Below, piece by piece: positions 1 through 7,856 of a stretch of 64,000 bases of DNA (position 1 is the first letter of the stretch; the number at the start of each line of letters is the position of its first letter). A program made the position numbers and the translations under genes. A model generated the notes under the pieces. The model was not told the DNA's origin. It did not search any database and worked only from the letters and a program-made list of their open reading frames with translations. The stretch is from NCBI GenBank assembly GCA_945898215.1, contig CAMDHY010000009.1, positions 1-64,000 of the forward strand. Reading direction: 5' to 3'. Source of the stretch: Pseudoxanthobacter soli DSM 19599 (GTDB lineage Bacteria > Pseudomonadota > Alphaproteobacteria > Rhizobiales > Segnochrobactraceae).

Positions 1-960
1 CACCTCGCCGGCCTGCCGGCCGCCTGGCTCGCCGGCTCGGCTGTGGCGGTGTCGGCCGCGGCGATCGCCGGCTTTCCCGTCGGTCTGCCCGGGCGGCTCC
101 GTGACGTCGTCTTCGTGCTCCTCGGCGTTTCGATGGGCACGGGCGTCACGCCGCAAACGCTCGAGCGGGCGATCCACTGGCCGGTCTCGCTGGCGGTGCT
201 CGTCGTCTTCATCGCCGCCGTGATCGCCACTGGCTTCTTCTACTTCCGCCGCGTCTCCGGCTGGGACCGGGAGAGCGCCTTCTTCGCCGCGATCCCGGGG
301 GCGCTGTCCTACGTGCTCGCGCTCGCGGTCACCTCGCGCGCCGACCTGCCGAAGGTGGCCACCGCGCAGAGCATCCGCGTCTTCGCGCTGGTGGCGGTGC
401 TGCCGCTCGTCATCGGCAGCGTCCAGGACGTCGTGCCGCCGCAACTGCCCCCCGTCGGCGGCCTCGGCGAGATCCTCGCCCTGATCGGCGGCTGCGCCGT
501 CGCCGGCGTCCTCGCCGCGAAGGTGCGCGTCCCGGCGGGGCTGCTCACCGGCGCCTTCTTCGCCAGTGCCGCCGCCCACGGCTCCGGTCTCGTCTCGACG
601 GGGCTGCCGTGGTGGCTGACGGTGCCGTCGTTCGTGGCGCTCGGCGTCGTGATCGGGGCACGCTTCACCGGCACGACACCGCGGACCCTCGTGGCGCTGG
701 CGGGCGCCTCGCTCGGCGGGCTCGCCGTCAGCGTCGCAGTGTCGGTGCTGGCGGCGCTCGCCGTCGTGGCGCTGACCGACACGAGCCCGGGGCAGGCGCT
801 GCTCGCCTTCGCGCCGGGCGGCCTCGAGGCGATGATCGTGCTGTCGCTGCTGCTCGGCATCGACCCGGCCTTCGTGGCCACGCACCAGCTCGCGCGCTTC
901 GTCATCATCGCCCTGACGCTGCCGCTCGCGGCGCGCCTCGCCGGTATCGGGCGATCGTGA
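1..960 (+). CDS. AbrB-duplication family membrane protein, 5' truncated by window edge
   Basis: The reading frame is open from base 1 with no start that makes biological sense, so the gene begins upstream of the window and about 319 C-terminal codons are visible. The product is very hydrophobic, with about nine predicted membrane segments separated by short loops. The pattern of two similar halves, each with glycine-rich helices and a PGA/PGG turn (IPGALSYVLAL in the first, FAPGGLEAMIVLSLL in the second), is that of the Gram-negative AbrB-duplication membrane proteins, often labelled 'AbrB family transcriptional regulator' or 'putative ammonia monooxygenase'. Neither label has good experimental support, and the protein is an integral inner-membrane protein of unknown substrate. 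A GTG at 43 is in frame but lies inside the domain. Confidence 0.75.
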   Translation, partial: HLAGLPAAWLAGSAVAVSAAAIAGFPVGLPGRLRDVVFVLLGVSMGTGVTPQTLERAIHWPVSLAVLVVFIAAVIATGFFYFRRVSGWDRESAFFAAIPGALSYVLALAVTSRADLPKVATAQSIRVFALVAVLPLVIGSVQDVVPPQLPPVGGLGEILALIGGCAVAGVLAAKVRVPAGLLTGAFFASAAAHGSGLVSTGLPWWLTVPSFVALGVVIGARFTGTTPRTLVALAGASLGGLAVSVAVSVLAALAVVALTDTSPGQALLAFAPGGLEAMIVLSLLLGIDPAFVATHQLARFVIIALTLPLAARLAGIGRS

Positions 961-1126
961 GCGCGCGGGGGTTGCGGCGCGGCGGACCCGTCGGTGACCG
1001 TTGCCCGATCCGGAGCGATGCGGCATGGATGGCTGAGCCTAGCCGGGAGCGGCGGCCGGCGAGGGGAGAGTGAGCGTATCGCCCGTTCGCGGATCAGCGT
1101 GCGGCGACCCGGGGAAGGGGAGAGTG

Positions 1127-1417
1127 ATGTCGAACCCGAAGTGCCTGTTGGTTGCGCTCGTCGCCGTGTCGTTCGCCTCGCCCGTGTTCGCCGAGAACAG
1201 CCGCACGCAGCGTGACGTCGCGCTCCAGGCCCTGCAGCTGTCCGACGAGGTTGCGCTGAACACGGCGCGCAAGGGGGGCCTGCCGGCGGGGCTGCCGCCC
1301 GGCGTCTATCCCAACCGCGAGCGCGACGGGCGGGTGGTCTGCGTGCGCGAGCGCGTGCAGTCGTTCGACTCGACCAACCCCGCCCACGTCGAGATCGTCA
1401 CCGTCTGCACGCGCTGA
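1127..1417 (+). CDS. Small secreted protein of unknown function (96 aa)
   Basis: The product starts with a clear Sec signal peptide (MSNPKCLLVALVAVSFASPVFA, cleavage after the last Ala). A short mature part of about 74 residues follows, ending in a CVRERVQSF...VTVCTR segment whose two cysteines could form a disulfide. The ATG at 1127 is chosen because it follows GGGGAGAG and puts the signal peptide at the N-terminus. A GTG at 1070 in the same frame also has a GGGGAGAGTGA element, an exact 11-base copy of the one at 1127, but would add 19 unlikely residues in front of the signal peptide. No family is recognised. A periplasmic or extracellular location is inferred. Confidence 0.6.
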   Translation: MSNPKCLLVALVAVSFASPVFAENSRTQRDVALQALQLSDEVALNTARKGGLPAGLPPGVYPNRERDGRVVCVRERVQSFDSTNPAHVEIVTVCTR

Positions 1418-1544
1418 GGGTCGGCCCCCGGCCGAGGTGTTTCGAGATTGTCAGGGTCGTCCGCCGCCATCGGCGGGGCTCCCCAGTTGGAACGATCCAG
1501 TTCGGAACGACGTTTCCCGGCCGGCCAACGAAGGAGGACTCGAC

Positions 1545-1901
1545 ATGTCCATCGCCCAGAGATCCGCTGTCGCCGGCCTCGCCGCAGCGCTGGCGGTCGC
1601 CTCGTTCGTCTCACCGGCGCTCGCTGACCGGTGGCACAACAATCGCGATGCGAGGATCGCCGCGGGCGCCGCGGCCGGATTCGCTGCCGGCGCGATCGTC
1701 GGGGCAGCAGCATCGCAGCCGGGTTACTACGCGCCGCGTGGCGTATACGTCGCGACCCGCGGCGCCTATGTCGCCCCGGCGCCGCGCGTCTACTACCGCC
1801 CGCCGGCCACTCGTTCCGACTGCGGCGTGCGCAAGGTCGAGGCGTGGGATCCGGTGCAGCGGCGCAACGTGACGGTCCGGAAGACTGTCGTCTGCCGCTG
1901 A
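1545..1901 (+). CDS. Small secreted glycine-zipper protein (118 aa)
   Basis: A Sec signal peptide (residues 1-26, ending SFVSPALA) is followed by a glycine-zipper-like stretch (AAGAAAGFAAGAIVGAAAS) around residues 35-55. Then come a Tyr/Pro-rich linker with repeated GVYVATRGAYVAP units and a C-terminal domain with two Cys residues (SDCGVRKVEAW...TVVCR). Such small periplasmic or outer-membrane proteins are common in Rhizobiales and have no assigned function. The ATG at 1545 follows AAGGAGG with good spacing. The gene is convergent with hemA, and a 13-bp perfect hairpin sits between them. Confidence 0.65.
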   Translation: MSIAQRSAVAGLAAALAVASFVSPALADRWHNNRDARIAAGAAAGFAAGAIVGAAASQPGYYAPRGVYVATRGAYVAPAPRVYYRPPATRSDCGVRKVEAWDPVQRRNVTVRKTVVCR

Positions 1902-1948
1902 GGCGAGACGACCGTGCGCTGTGACCGTTCAGCGCCGCCGTGAACGCG

Positions 1949-1977
1949 ACAGGCCGCCGAGGTGCTCGGCGGCCTGT
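1949..1977. terminator. Bidirectional hairpin between the glycine-zipper gene and hemA
   Basis: Bases 1949-1961 and 1965-1977 are a perfect 13-bp inverted repeat with a three-base loop. It lies between two convergent genes (stops at 1901 on + and 2006 on -). The flanks have only weak T-runs on either side, so this is a strong hairpin in a terminator position rather than a textbook intrinsic terminator. Confidence 0.65.
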
Positions 1978-2005
1978 TCGATTCCCGACCGGAGGCGGAG
2001 ACGTC

Positions 2006-3277
2006 TCAGCCGCCGGCCGCCCGGAAGATCGAGTAGGGGACGAGGGCGGTTTCGCGGACGGAGACGCTGCCGCCGAGCGGCAGGCCGAGCGCCGTCCAGA
2101 CCTCGACGAGTGCCTCGCGCAGGGCCTCGACGAGGGCGTCGTCGTGGAACGGCGTCGGGGTGATGCGAAGCCGCTCGGTGCCGCGCGGTACCGTCGGGTA
2201 GTTGATCGGCTGGATGTAGATGCCGTGCCGGTCGAGAAGCCGGTCGCTCGCCGCCTTGCAGAACTCGGCGTCGCCGACGAACAGCGGCACGATGTGGGTG
2301 TCCGACGGCATCACCGGCAGGCCGGCGCGGCCGAGCGCCTCCTTCGTGTGCCGGACCTGGCGGCGCTGCCCGGCGCGCTCTCGCCACGACCCCTTGAGGT
2401 GGCGGATCGAGGCGGTCGCTGCGGCGGCGAGCGCCGGCGGCAGCGCCGTCGTGAAGATGAAGCCCGGCGCATAGGAGCGCACGGCGTCGATCACCGAGCG
2501 CCGGCCGGCGATGTAGCCGCCGAGCACGCCGATCGCCTTCGCCATCGTGCCCTCGATGACGTCGATCCGGTCCATCACGTCGTCCCGCTCGCAGATGCCG
2601 GCGCCGCGCGGACCGTACATGCCGACGGCGTGCACCTCGTCGATGTAGGTCATCGCGCCGTACTTCTCGGCGAGATCGGCGATGCGGGCGATCGGCGCGA
2701 CGTCGCCGTCCATCGAGTACACCGACTCGAAGACGATCAGCTTAGCCCGCTCGGTGCCCGCGGCTTTCAGCAACGACTCGAGATGCTCGACGTCGTTGTG
2801 GCGGAACAGCTGCTTCGCGGCACCGGAACTCTTCACGCCGGCGATCATCGAAGCGTGGTTGAGCTGGTCGGAGAGGATCAGGCAGTCCGGCAAGAGCCGC
2901 GCGATCGTCGAGATCGCCGCCTCGTTCGAGACGAAGCCGGAGGTAAAGGTGAGGGCGGCTTCCTTGCCGTGCAGGTCGGCAAGCTCGGCCTCGAGCTCGA
3001 CCAGCGGATGATTGGTGCCGGAGATGTTACGGGTGCCGCCGGCGCCGGCGCCCATCCGGTCGGCGGCCTCCTTGAGAGCGCCCACGACCGCCGGATGCTG
3101 GCCCATGCCGAGATAGTCGTTCGAGCACCACACGACGATGTCGCGGGCCTCGCCGTCACGACGCATCAGCGCATGCGGGAAGCGGCCGGCGATGCGCTCG
3201 ATATCGGCGAAGACGCGGTAGCGCTTCTCGTCCTTCAGCGCTGTCAGCGCCGTCTCGAACACCGAATTGTAGTTCAT
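2006..3277 (-). CDS. hemA: 5-aminolevulinate synthase (C4 pathway)
   Basis: The 423-aa product condenses glycine and succinyl-CoA to 5-aminolevulinate, the first step of tetrapyrrole synthesis in alphaproteobacteria. It is a PLP fold-type I enzyme. The aspartate that contacts the pyridine nitrogen is in YIDEVHAVG (Asp213), and the Schiff-base lysine is in [13 protein letters not shown] (Lys247), matching the known Lys248 of the Rhodobacter enzyme. Glycine-rich [12 protein letters not shown] and SVYSMDGD motifs are present. Length is slightly above the usual 400-410 aa because of a C-terminal tail. ATG 3277 is preceded by GGAACGGACGG. Codons upstream in the same frame lack family similarity. 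The gene stands alone, with a FixK/FNR-like site upstream. Confidence 0.97.
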   Translation of the reverse strand: MNYNSVFETALTALKDEKRYRVFADIERIAGRFPHALMRRDGEARDIVVWCSNDYLGMGQHPAVVGALKEAADRMGAGAGGTRNISGTNHPLVELEAELADLHGKEAALTFTSGFVSNEAAISTIARLLPDCLILSDQLNHASMIAGVKSSGAAKQLFRHNDVEHLESLLKAAGTERAKLIVFESVYSMDGDVAPIARIADLAEKYGAMTYIDEVHAVGMYGPRGAGICERDDVMDRIDVIEGTMAKAIGVLGGYIAGRRSVIDAVRSYAPGFIFTTALPPALAAAATASIRHLKGSWRERAGQRRQVRHTKEALGRAGLPVMPSDTHIVPLFVGDAEFCKAASDRLLDRHGIYIQPINYPTVPRGTERLRITPTPFHDDALVEALREALVEVWTALGLPLGGSVSVRETALVPYSIFRAAGG

Positions 3278-3335
3278 CCGTCCGTTCCACCTGTCGGCAG
3301 TCGCGCCGGCTCGCCCCACCCCTGCGCCGCACTCT

Positions 3336-3349
3336 TTGATCTCATGCAA
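3336..3349 (-). promoter_or_regulatory. FixK/FNR-type site upstream of hemA
   Basis: Read on the minus strand, the 14 bases are TTGCATGAGATCAA. This fits the rhizobial FixK/FnrN consensus TTG(A/C)-N6-(T/G)CAA exactly and the FNR consensus TTGAT-N4-ATCAA imperfectly. It lies 59-72 bases upstream of the hemA start. Control of hemA by FNR/FixK-family regulators is established in several alphaproteobacteria. Binding here is inferred. Confidence 0.5.
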
Positions 3350-3564
3350 ATCTAGCGTCCGCCCGCCCGCTTGTCGAAAGCACGCATTGCCGCGCCGCTC
3401 CGGGGGGCGAGAATGACCCTCTGGCTGCGGGCGGCATTGCTCTGGATCAGTTCCAGGGAGACGACCGATCCGGGACTGGACGGTCGACACATCCCGGTAC
3501 GCCGCAGCCGTTGCCCCGCGGCGCGGGCCTGCCATAGTCGGACGCCAGCGAAGGAGCCGCACCA

Positions 3565-3978
3565 ATGTCCAGCCCTGCCCCGTCCTCGATCACGTTCAGC
3601 AATCCCGAGGGCATCGCCTGGCCGGGCGGCTATTCGCTCGTCGTCGACGTGCGCGGACCGGCCCGGCTCATCATGATCGCCGGCCAGATCGGCTTCCGTC
3701 CGGACGGCACGATGCCCGCAGATTTCGAGGGGCAGGCCGTTGCCGCCTTCGAGAACGTCAAGCGCGCGCTCGAGGCGGTGGGCGCGACCTTCGCCGACGT
3801 CGTCAAGCTCAACAACTACCTGGTCGACATCGCCGCCGATCTGGCCACCTACCGCGCCGTGCGCGACCGCTACGTCAACCTCGCGAACCCGCCCGCGAGC
3901 ACCACAGTCGCCGTGCCGGCGCTGGCGATCCCGGGGGCGATCTATGAGGTGGAGGCGATGGCGGTCATCGCCGGGTGA
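3565..3978 (+). CDS. RidA/YjgF/YER057c/UK114 family protein
   Basis: The 137-aa product has the RidA fold signature: an early [11 protein letters not shown] segment, the middle [32 protein letters not shown], and the C-terminal [26 protein letters not shown]. True RidA hydrolyses reactive 2-aminoacrylate and related imines made by PLP enzymes. The catalytic arginine usually found before the PAR/VP region is replaced here by an STTVAVP sequence, so this is probably a different RidA subgroup without proven deaminase activity. ATG 3565 follows AAGGAG. It is transcribed divergently from hemA, with no operon partner. Confidence 0.85.
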   Translation: MSSPAPSSITFSNPEGIAWPGGYSLVVDVRGPARLIMIAGQIGFRPDGTMPADFEGQAVAAFENVKRALEAVGATFADVVKLNNYLVDIAADLATYRAVRDRYVNLANPPASTTVAVPALAIPGAIYEVEAMAVIAG

Positions 3979-4096
3979 AATGGCGGCGCGGTCGGTCAGC
4001 CAGCCGGCGCCGCATCTTCCCTTCACTTTCGCCGGCTTGACGCGAATTCAGGTTGCGCTACGAGTTGATATTCAGTTCGCTGCGGCGGAGGGAAGC

Positions 4097-4627
4097 ATGC
4101 GATTGCCAGTGTGCATTCTGACATTGGTATTGCTCTCGACGGGCATTGCACGCGGCGATTGGTCCACCACGGTCGAGGACGACGGTAGCGCTGGGGGCCA
4201 GAAGGCGTCATTGCGTGGAGTGCTATCATCTAGTGCATATGTTTTGGGAACATGCACATCTGGCGGTGTTCAATCGCTTTCCTTTGGATACAAGGGAAAA
4301 TTGAGCAATGCATCTCGTGGAAAAATATACAAATTCACCATGAAGACCGACGGTGGCTACGATGTGTCGAGTGACGCCAGATTTCGCCGACCAAGTGCTG
4401 ACACAAACCTATTTGTCTCTGAGAGTATGGCGTTCGCCTTGCAAATGATCTATGATATTTATGATGCCAAACAATTCGTTCATGCGGAAGCATCAAGTGA
4501 AGCGGCTGGCGTCATTGTTTCGGTGGACGGTAACGTGACGGGAGCGAAGGCCGCCGTCACACGCTTCATCAAGGCATGCTCTCTCCCGACAAGGCAGGCT
4601 GCGCTTTGGCCTCTTGCGGACGGGTGA
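4097..4627 (+). CDS. Orphan secreted protein of unknown function, low GC (176 aa)
   Basis: A signal peptide (MRLPVCILTLVLLSTGIARG) is followed by a mature domain of about 155 residues with repeated Ser/Gly-rich strands (CTSGGVQSLSFGYKGK, YKFTMKTDGGYDVSS) and a C-terminal Cys. The layout suggests a beta-rich periplasmic protein similar in outline to invasion-associated locus B-like proteins, but I cannot assign it. ATG 4097 follows GGAGGGAAGC. Base composition is strikingly different from the surroundings: the central 300 bases are close to half A+T and use codons such as aaa, ttt, tct and ata that are rare elsewhere in the window. Acquisition by transfer is inferred. No mobility gene is adjacent. 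Confidence 0.6.
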   Translation: MRLPVCILTLVLLSTGIARGDWSTTVEDDGSAGGQKASLRGVLSSSAYVLGTCTSGGVQSLSFGYKGKLSNASRGKIYKFTMKTDGGYDVSSDARFRRPSADTNLFVSESMAFALQMIYDIYDAKQFVHAEASSEAAGVIVSVDGNVTGAKAAVTRFIKACSLPTRQAALWPLADG

Positions 4628-4640
4628 CGTCCCGAGCCTC

Positions 4641-4877
4641 TCAGAACGCCTTGAACGTCACGATCGTCTTGGTGTCCTGGATGCCGTCGATGGTGTGGAC
4701 CTTCTCGGCGATGAAGTGGCCGATGTCGGCGGTCTCCTCGACATAGATCTTCACCAAGAGGTCGTAGTCGCCTGCCGTCGAGTAGACCTCGGAGGCGATC
4801 TCGGCGTCGGCGATGCGGTTGGCGACGTCATAGGCCTTGCCGAGCTGGCATTTGACCAGGATGAAGAAGGGCTTCAT
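4641..4877 (-). CDS. Stand-alone Lrp/AsnC ligand-binding (RAM) domain protein (78 aa)
   Basis: The protein matches only the C-terminal RAM domain of Lrp/AsnC regulators: strand MKPFFILVKCQLGKAYDVANRI, the AGDYDLLVKIYVE core and the VHTIDGIQDTKTIVTFKAF end. The helix-turn-helix half is absent, as in known DNA-binding-less 'Lrp/AsnC ligand-binding domain' proteins of alphaproteobacteria. These form beta-alpha-beta-beta-alpha-beta dimers and higher oligomers that bind amino acids or modulate full-length Lrp proteins. ATG 4877 has GGAG eight bases upstream. Longer starts would add a non-conserved arginine-rich extension. It is divergent from the oxygenase gene at 5134. Confidence 0.85.
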   Translation of the reverse strand: MKPFFILVKCQLGKAYDVANRIADAEIASEVYSTAGDYDLLVKIYVEETADIGHFIAEKVHTIDGIQDTKTIVTFKAF

Positions 4878-5133
4878 GGGCAACTCCGGCACGCCCCGGC
4901 GCGGGGCCCCTGCGATCGATCGGACTGAACCGGAAGCCCGGCGAAGGAGCAAGGGGCATGGCCCGCGCGGGCAACCGTGGAGGACCTACCGCTTCTGATT
5001 TTCACTCGCATCTGCCGCGGACTCTTGCCATCTACCCCCCGACGCGCGCAAAAGAGAGGAAAGGCGGATCGTCCGGGCCGCGGACTTCTAGTGGCTGGAC
5101 GAGCGCAACGCCCATAGACCCGGAGCCGATCCG

Positions 5134-5943
5134 ATGCCGTCCCCTGCCAAGACCGCCGCCGCGTCCTCGTCCGTCGTCGTGCCGATGCCACGCTCGCTCA
5201 CGGAGCGCCAGCGCCGCGTCATCGCCCACATGGTGGCCGCCGTCGACCGGGCGGAATCGAGCGACCACCCGTTCTCGTACTTCTATGCCCGGGAGCTGTT
5301 TCCCGCCGACTTCTATCGCGACATCCTGGCGAGCCTGCCGCCGACCACGGTCTACTCGCCGATCAACATCGAGCGCTGGCGCCGGCCGAACGGCGAGAGC
5401 ACCCGCGACCGCTTCTTCCTGTCGCGCGAGGCGCTGGACACGCTGCCGTCGGAGCTCAAGCAGTTCTGGCGCGAGATGACCGAGATCCTGACGTCGCCGG
5501 AGTTGAAGCAGGCGGTGTTCCGCAAGCTCGCCAACGACATCGCGCTGCGCTTCGATACGACCCCGGCCAAGGTCGTCGACATCCAGGCCTGGCCGCGGTG
5601 CACGCTCCTGCGCGACACCGAGGGCTACCGGATCAAGCCACACACCGACGGCCTCGAGAAGATCGTCACGATGCAGATCTACCTGCCGCCGGACGAGAGC
5701 CAGCGTGACATCGGCACCGTTCTCTACGAGGAGGACGGCTCCCTCATCGCCAAGCTGACGCGCCGTTCGCTGAAGAAATACAAGAAGTTCGAGTTCCTGC
5801 CGAACACCGGCTACGCCTTCGCGGTCAACAACAGCAAGAGCAAGAAGAGCTGGCATGGAACGGAGACGCTCGCCGGCTCGGTCGGGACGCGCAACACGAT
5901 CATGAACCTCTACCGCGGCACGTCGGAAGAGGAATATTACTGA
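5134..5943 (+). CDS. 2-oxoglutarate/Fe(II)-dependent oxygenase family protein
   Basis: The 269-aa protein carries a recognisable Fe(II)/2OG jelly-roll core. The HxD iron ligands are in KPHTDGLEK (His170, Asp172), the distal iron histidine is in KKSWHGTE (His241), and the 2OG-binding arginine is in GTRNTIMNLYR (Arg253). The N-terminal half contains an FSYFYARELFPADFYRDILASLP segment typical of uncharacterised bacterial oxygenases of this type that act on large or carrier-bound substrates. The substrate is unknown. ATG 5134 follows a GGAGCCGATCC element. It stands alone between the Lrp-like gene and the thiamine operon. Confidence 0.75.
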   Translation: MPSPAKTAAASSSVVVPMPRSLTERQRRVIAHMVAAVDRAESSDHPFSYFYARELFPADFYRDILASLPPTTVYSPINIERWRRPNGESTRDRFFLSREALDTLPSELKQFWREMTEILTSPELKQAVFRKLANDIALRFDTTPAKVVDIQAWPRCTLLRDTEGYRIKPHTDGLEKIVTMQIYLPPDESQRDIGTVLYEEDGSLIAKLTRRSLKKYKKFEFLPNTGYAFAVNNSKSKKSWHGTETLAGSVGTRNTIMNLYRGTSEEEYY

Positions 5944-6022
5944 ATTCCGAGTACAGGCGCTGGCGCGGACTCGATCGTCGGCCGTGTCGAGTGCAGGGTG
6001 GCTGCGTCCGTCTCCGGGTGCT

Positions 6023-6052
6023 TTGACAGCCCGGCCCTGCCGCAAGTAGGGT
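6023..6052 (+). promoter_or_regulatory. Predicted sigma70 promoter of the thiED riboswitch transcript
   Basis: A perfect -35 TTGACA (6023-6028) is followed after 18 bases by TAGGGT (6047-6052). The expected transcription start, about 6057-6060, coincides with the 5' edge of the TPP aptamer, which supports the assignment. Confidence 0.45.
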
Positions 6053-6056
6053 GCCG

Positions 6057-6139
6057 CCTCCTCATGGGGGTGCCCGTCCGGGCTGAGAGGTCGTATCCGA
6101 CCAACCCCTCGAACCTGAACCGGGTCATGCCGGCGGAGG
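6057..6139 (+). promoter_or_regulatory. TPP riboswitch (THI element) of thiE-thiD
   Basis: The conserved aptamer parts are present in order: GGGGGTGCCC, GGCTGAGAGG, the P3 region, GAACCTGAACCGGGTCATGCC, and the closing GGCGGAGGGAA. P1 can form between CCTCC at 6057-6061 and GGAGG at 6135-6139. That 3' strand is also the only Shine-Dalgarno sequence for thiE, whose ATG is at 6147. TPP binding stabilises P1 in known THI elements, so direct occlusion of the ribosome site is the simplest mechanism. No separate expression platform or terminator fits in the remaining seven bases. Confidence 0.95.
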
Positions 6140-6146
6140 GAATGGG

Positions 6147-6884
6147 ATGGCCGCCCTCCTTGATCAGTCCCCCGGCGCAGCTGTCCGGCCGGGCGGCTCG
6201 CTTCGGCCGGACGCTCCGCGCCGGCGCCGCACCGTCGACCATTCCATCTATGTCGTGTTGGACCCGTCGGCCTCGAATGGCCGGCAGCTGACCGACATCG
6301 CCCGCGCCGCGGTGGCGGGCGGCGCCACGCTCCTGCAGTACCGGGACAAGCACGCGGCGACCGGCACCATGGTCGCTACCACGCGCGCGCTCCTCGCCGC
6401 CCTCGCGGGCTCGGGCGTGCCACTCCTCGTCAACGACCGGATCGACGTGGCGCTCGCCGCCGGCGCCGACGGCGCCCACGTCGGCCAGGACGACATGGCC
6501 GTCGCCGACGCGCGCCGCCTGCTCGGGCCCGACGCCATCCTCGGCCTCAGCCTGAACTCGGTCGCCGAGGCGGAGGCGGCTGAGCTCGACCTCCTCGACT
6601 ATGTCTGCGGCCAGTGCGCCTTCGCCACCGCCAGCAAGGCGGACGCACCGCCGCCGATCGGCGTCGCTGGCATCGCCGCCATCGCCGCGACGATCCGCCG
6701 GCGCGCGGCCATGCCCGTCGGCGCGATTTCCGGCATCACCGCAGCCAATGCCGGTGACGTCATCGCTGCGGGGATGGACGGCGTCGCCGTCATCTCCGCC
6801 GTCTGCGCGGCGCCCGACCCCGAAGCGGCAACGCGGGCGCTGCGCGCCGCCATCGACGCCGCCCGAACCGAGGTCTCCGCATGA
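6147..6884 (+). CDS. thiE: Thiamine-phosphate synthase
   Basis: ThiE joins HMP diphosphate and HET phosphate to make thiamine phosphate. The TIM-barrel signatures are present: LLQYRDK (residues about 64-70), LLVNDRIDVALAAGADGAHVGQDD with the pyrophosphate/Mg ligands, and the MPVGAISGITAANA phosphate-binding loop near residue 190. The usual CGPVFATPTK loop is altered to CGQCAFATASK, which is unusual but keeps the lysine. The 245 aa include a 30-residue Arg/Pro-rich N-terminal extension. No other start exists in frame before the conserved core, so ATG 6147, seven bases after the riboswitch, is used. It overlaps thiD by four bases. Confidence 0.92.
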   Translation: MAALLDQSPGAAVRPGGSLRPDAPRRRRTVDHSIYVVLDPSASNGRQLTDIARAAVAGGATLLQYRDKHAATGTMVATTRALLAALAGSGVPLLVNDRIDVALAAGADGAHVGQDDMAVADARRLLGPDAILGLSLNSVAEAEAAELDLLDYVCGQCAFATASKADAPPPIGVAGIAAIAATIRRRAAMPVGAISGITAANAGDVIAAGMDGVAVISAVCAAPDPEAATRALRAAIDAARTEVSA

Positions 6885-7699
6885 CCGCCGCGACCACCCC
6901 CATCGCCCTGTCCATCGCCGGCACTGACCCGACGGCCGGCGCCGGACTGCAGGCCGACCTCAAGACCTTCTCCGCCCTCGGTGTCTACGGCGCGACGGTG
7001 GTGACGGCGCTCGTCGCCCAGAACACGACGGGTGTGCAGGCGATCCAGGAGATTCCGCCGGCCTTCGTGCGGGCGCAGATGGATTCCGTCTTTTCGGACC
7101 TCGCCGTCGCGGCGGTGAAGATCGGCATGCTCTCGCGGCCGGAGGTGATCGAGGCGGTGGCCGCCGGCCTCGAGGCCTGGCCCGGGCCGCCGATGGTCCT
7201 CGATCCCGTGATGGTGGCGGCCTCCGGGGATCCGCTGATCGCCGATGAGGCGGTGGCGGTGCTGACGCGGCGGCTGTTCCCCATGGCGAGCCTGATCACG
7301 CCGAACCTGTTTGAGGCGGCCCGGCTGCTCGGCCGCGCGCCGGCGGCGAGCGAAGCCGAAATGGTGGCGCAGGGGAGGGCGCTCCTCGATTTCGGCGCGG
7401 CGGCGGTGCTCGTGAAGGGCGGCCACGCTGTCGGGGCCGAATCGGCCGACGTGCTCGTCGAGGCGGGCCGCGACCCCGCTTGGTTCCGGGCCCCGCGGAT
7501 CGCCACCCGCAACACCCACGGCACCGGCTGCACGCTGTCGTCGGCCATCACCGCCGGTCTCGCCAAGGGCGCGACGCTGCGCGAGGCCGTCGGCGCGGGC
7601 AAGCGCTTCATCGCCGCCGCTATCGCCGCGGCGGACCGGCTGACGATCGGCCGCGGCCACGGCCCGGTCCACCACTTCCACGCCTTCTGGCCTGACTGA
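6881..7699 (+). CDS. thiD: Hydroxymethylpyrimidine/phosphomethylpyrimidine kinase
   Basis: ThiD phosphorylates HMP and then HMP phosphate to give the HMP diphosphate used by ThiE. The 272-aa protein is a ribokinase-fold enzyme. The N-terminal IAGTDPTAGAGLQADLKTF motif carries the substrate-binding residues, VLDPVMVAASGDPLI is in the middle, and the C-terminal NTHGTGCTLSSAITAGLA provides the anion hole and catalytic Asp-equivalent region (here GTGC). The normal motif is SGGAGI, and here it reads DPTAGAG, which is frequent in alphaproteobacteria. The start overlaps the thiE stop (ATGA), so the two are translationally coupled and share the TPP riboswitch. Confidence 0.95.
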   Translation: MTAATTPIALSIAGTDPTAGAGLQADLKTFSALGVYGATVVTALVAQNTTGVQAIQEIPPAFVRAQMDSVFSDLAVAAVKIGMLSRPEVIEAVAAGLEAWPGPPMVLDPVMVAASGDPLIADEAVAVLTRRLFPMASLITPNLFEAARLLGRAPAASEAEMVAQGRALLDFGAAAVLVKGGHAVGAESADVLVEAGRDPAWFRAPRIATRNTHGTGCTLSSAITAGLAKGATLREAVGAGKRFIAAAIAAADRLTIGRGHGPVHHFHAFWPD

Positions 7700-7856
7700 G
7701 AGCACGGAGTGCGCGCGTCACAATCCTGAAACCGGAATCGTGTCTTTCGGCGGTCGGGGCGCGCCGGTGCAAGCAGTTCCGGCCCGCTCGTTCTGCCGAG
7801 TCTGCCCTCCGGTGGCGGCGCCCGACAGGTCGGCCGCTGCGAGCAAGGTTTCCGCC

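Noticed and set aside
1062-1128. Repeated GGGGAGAGTGA as evidence for two genes
   Set aside because: Only the second copy precedes a signal peptide. The first, with GTG 1070, gives 19 residues that are unlikely N-terminal sequence.
6142-6144. ATG at 6142 as thiE start
   Set aside because: It is out of frame with ThiE. The in-frame ATG is at 6147.
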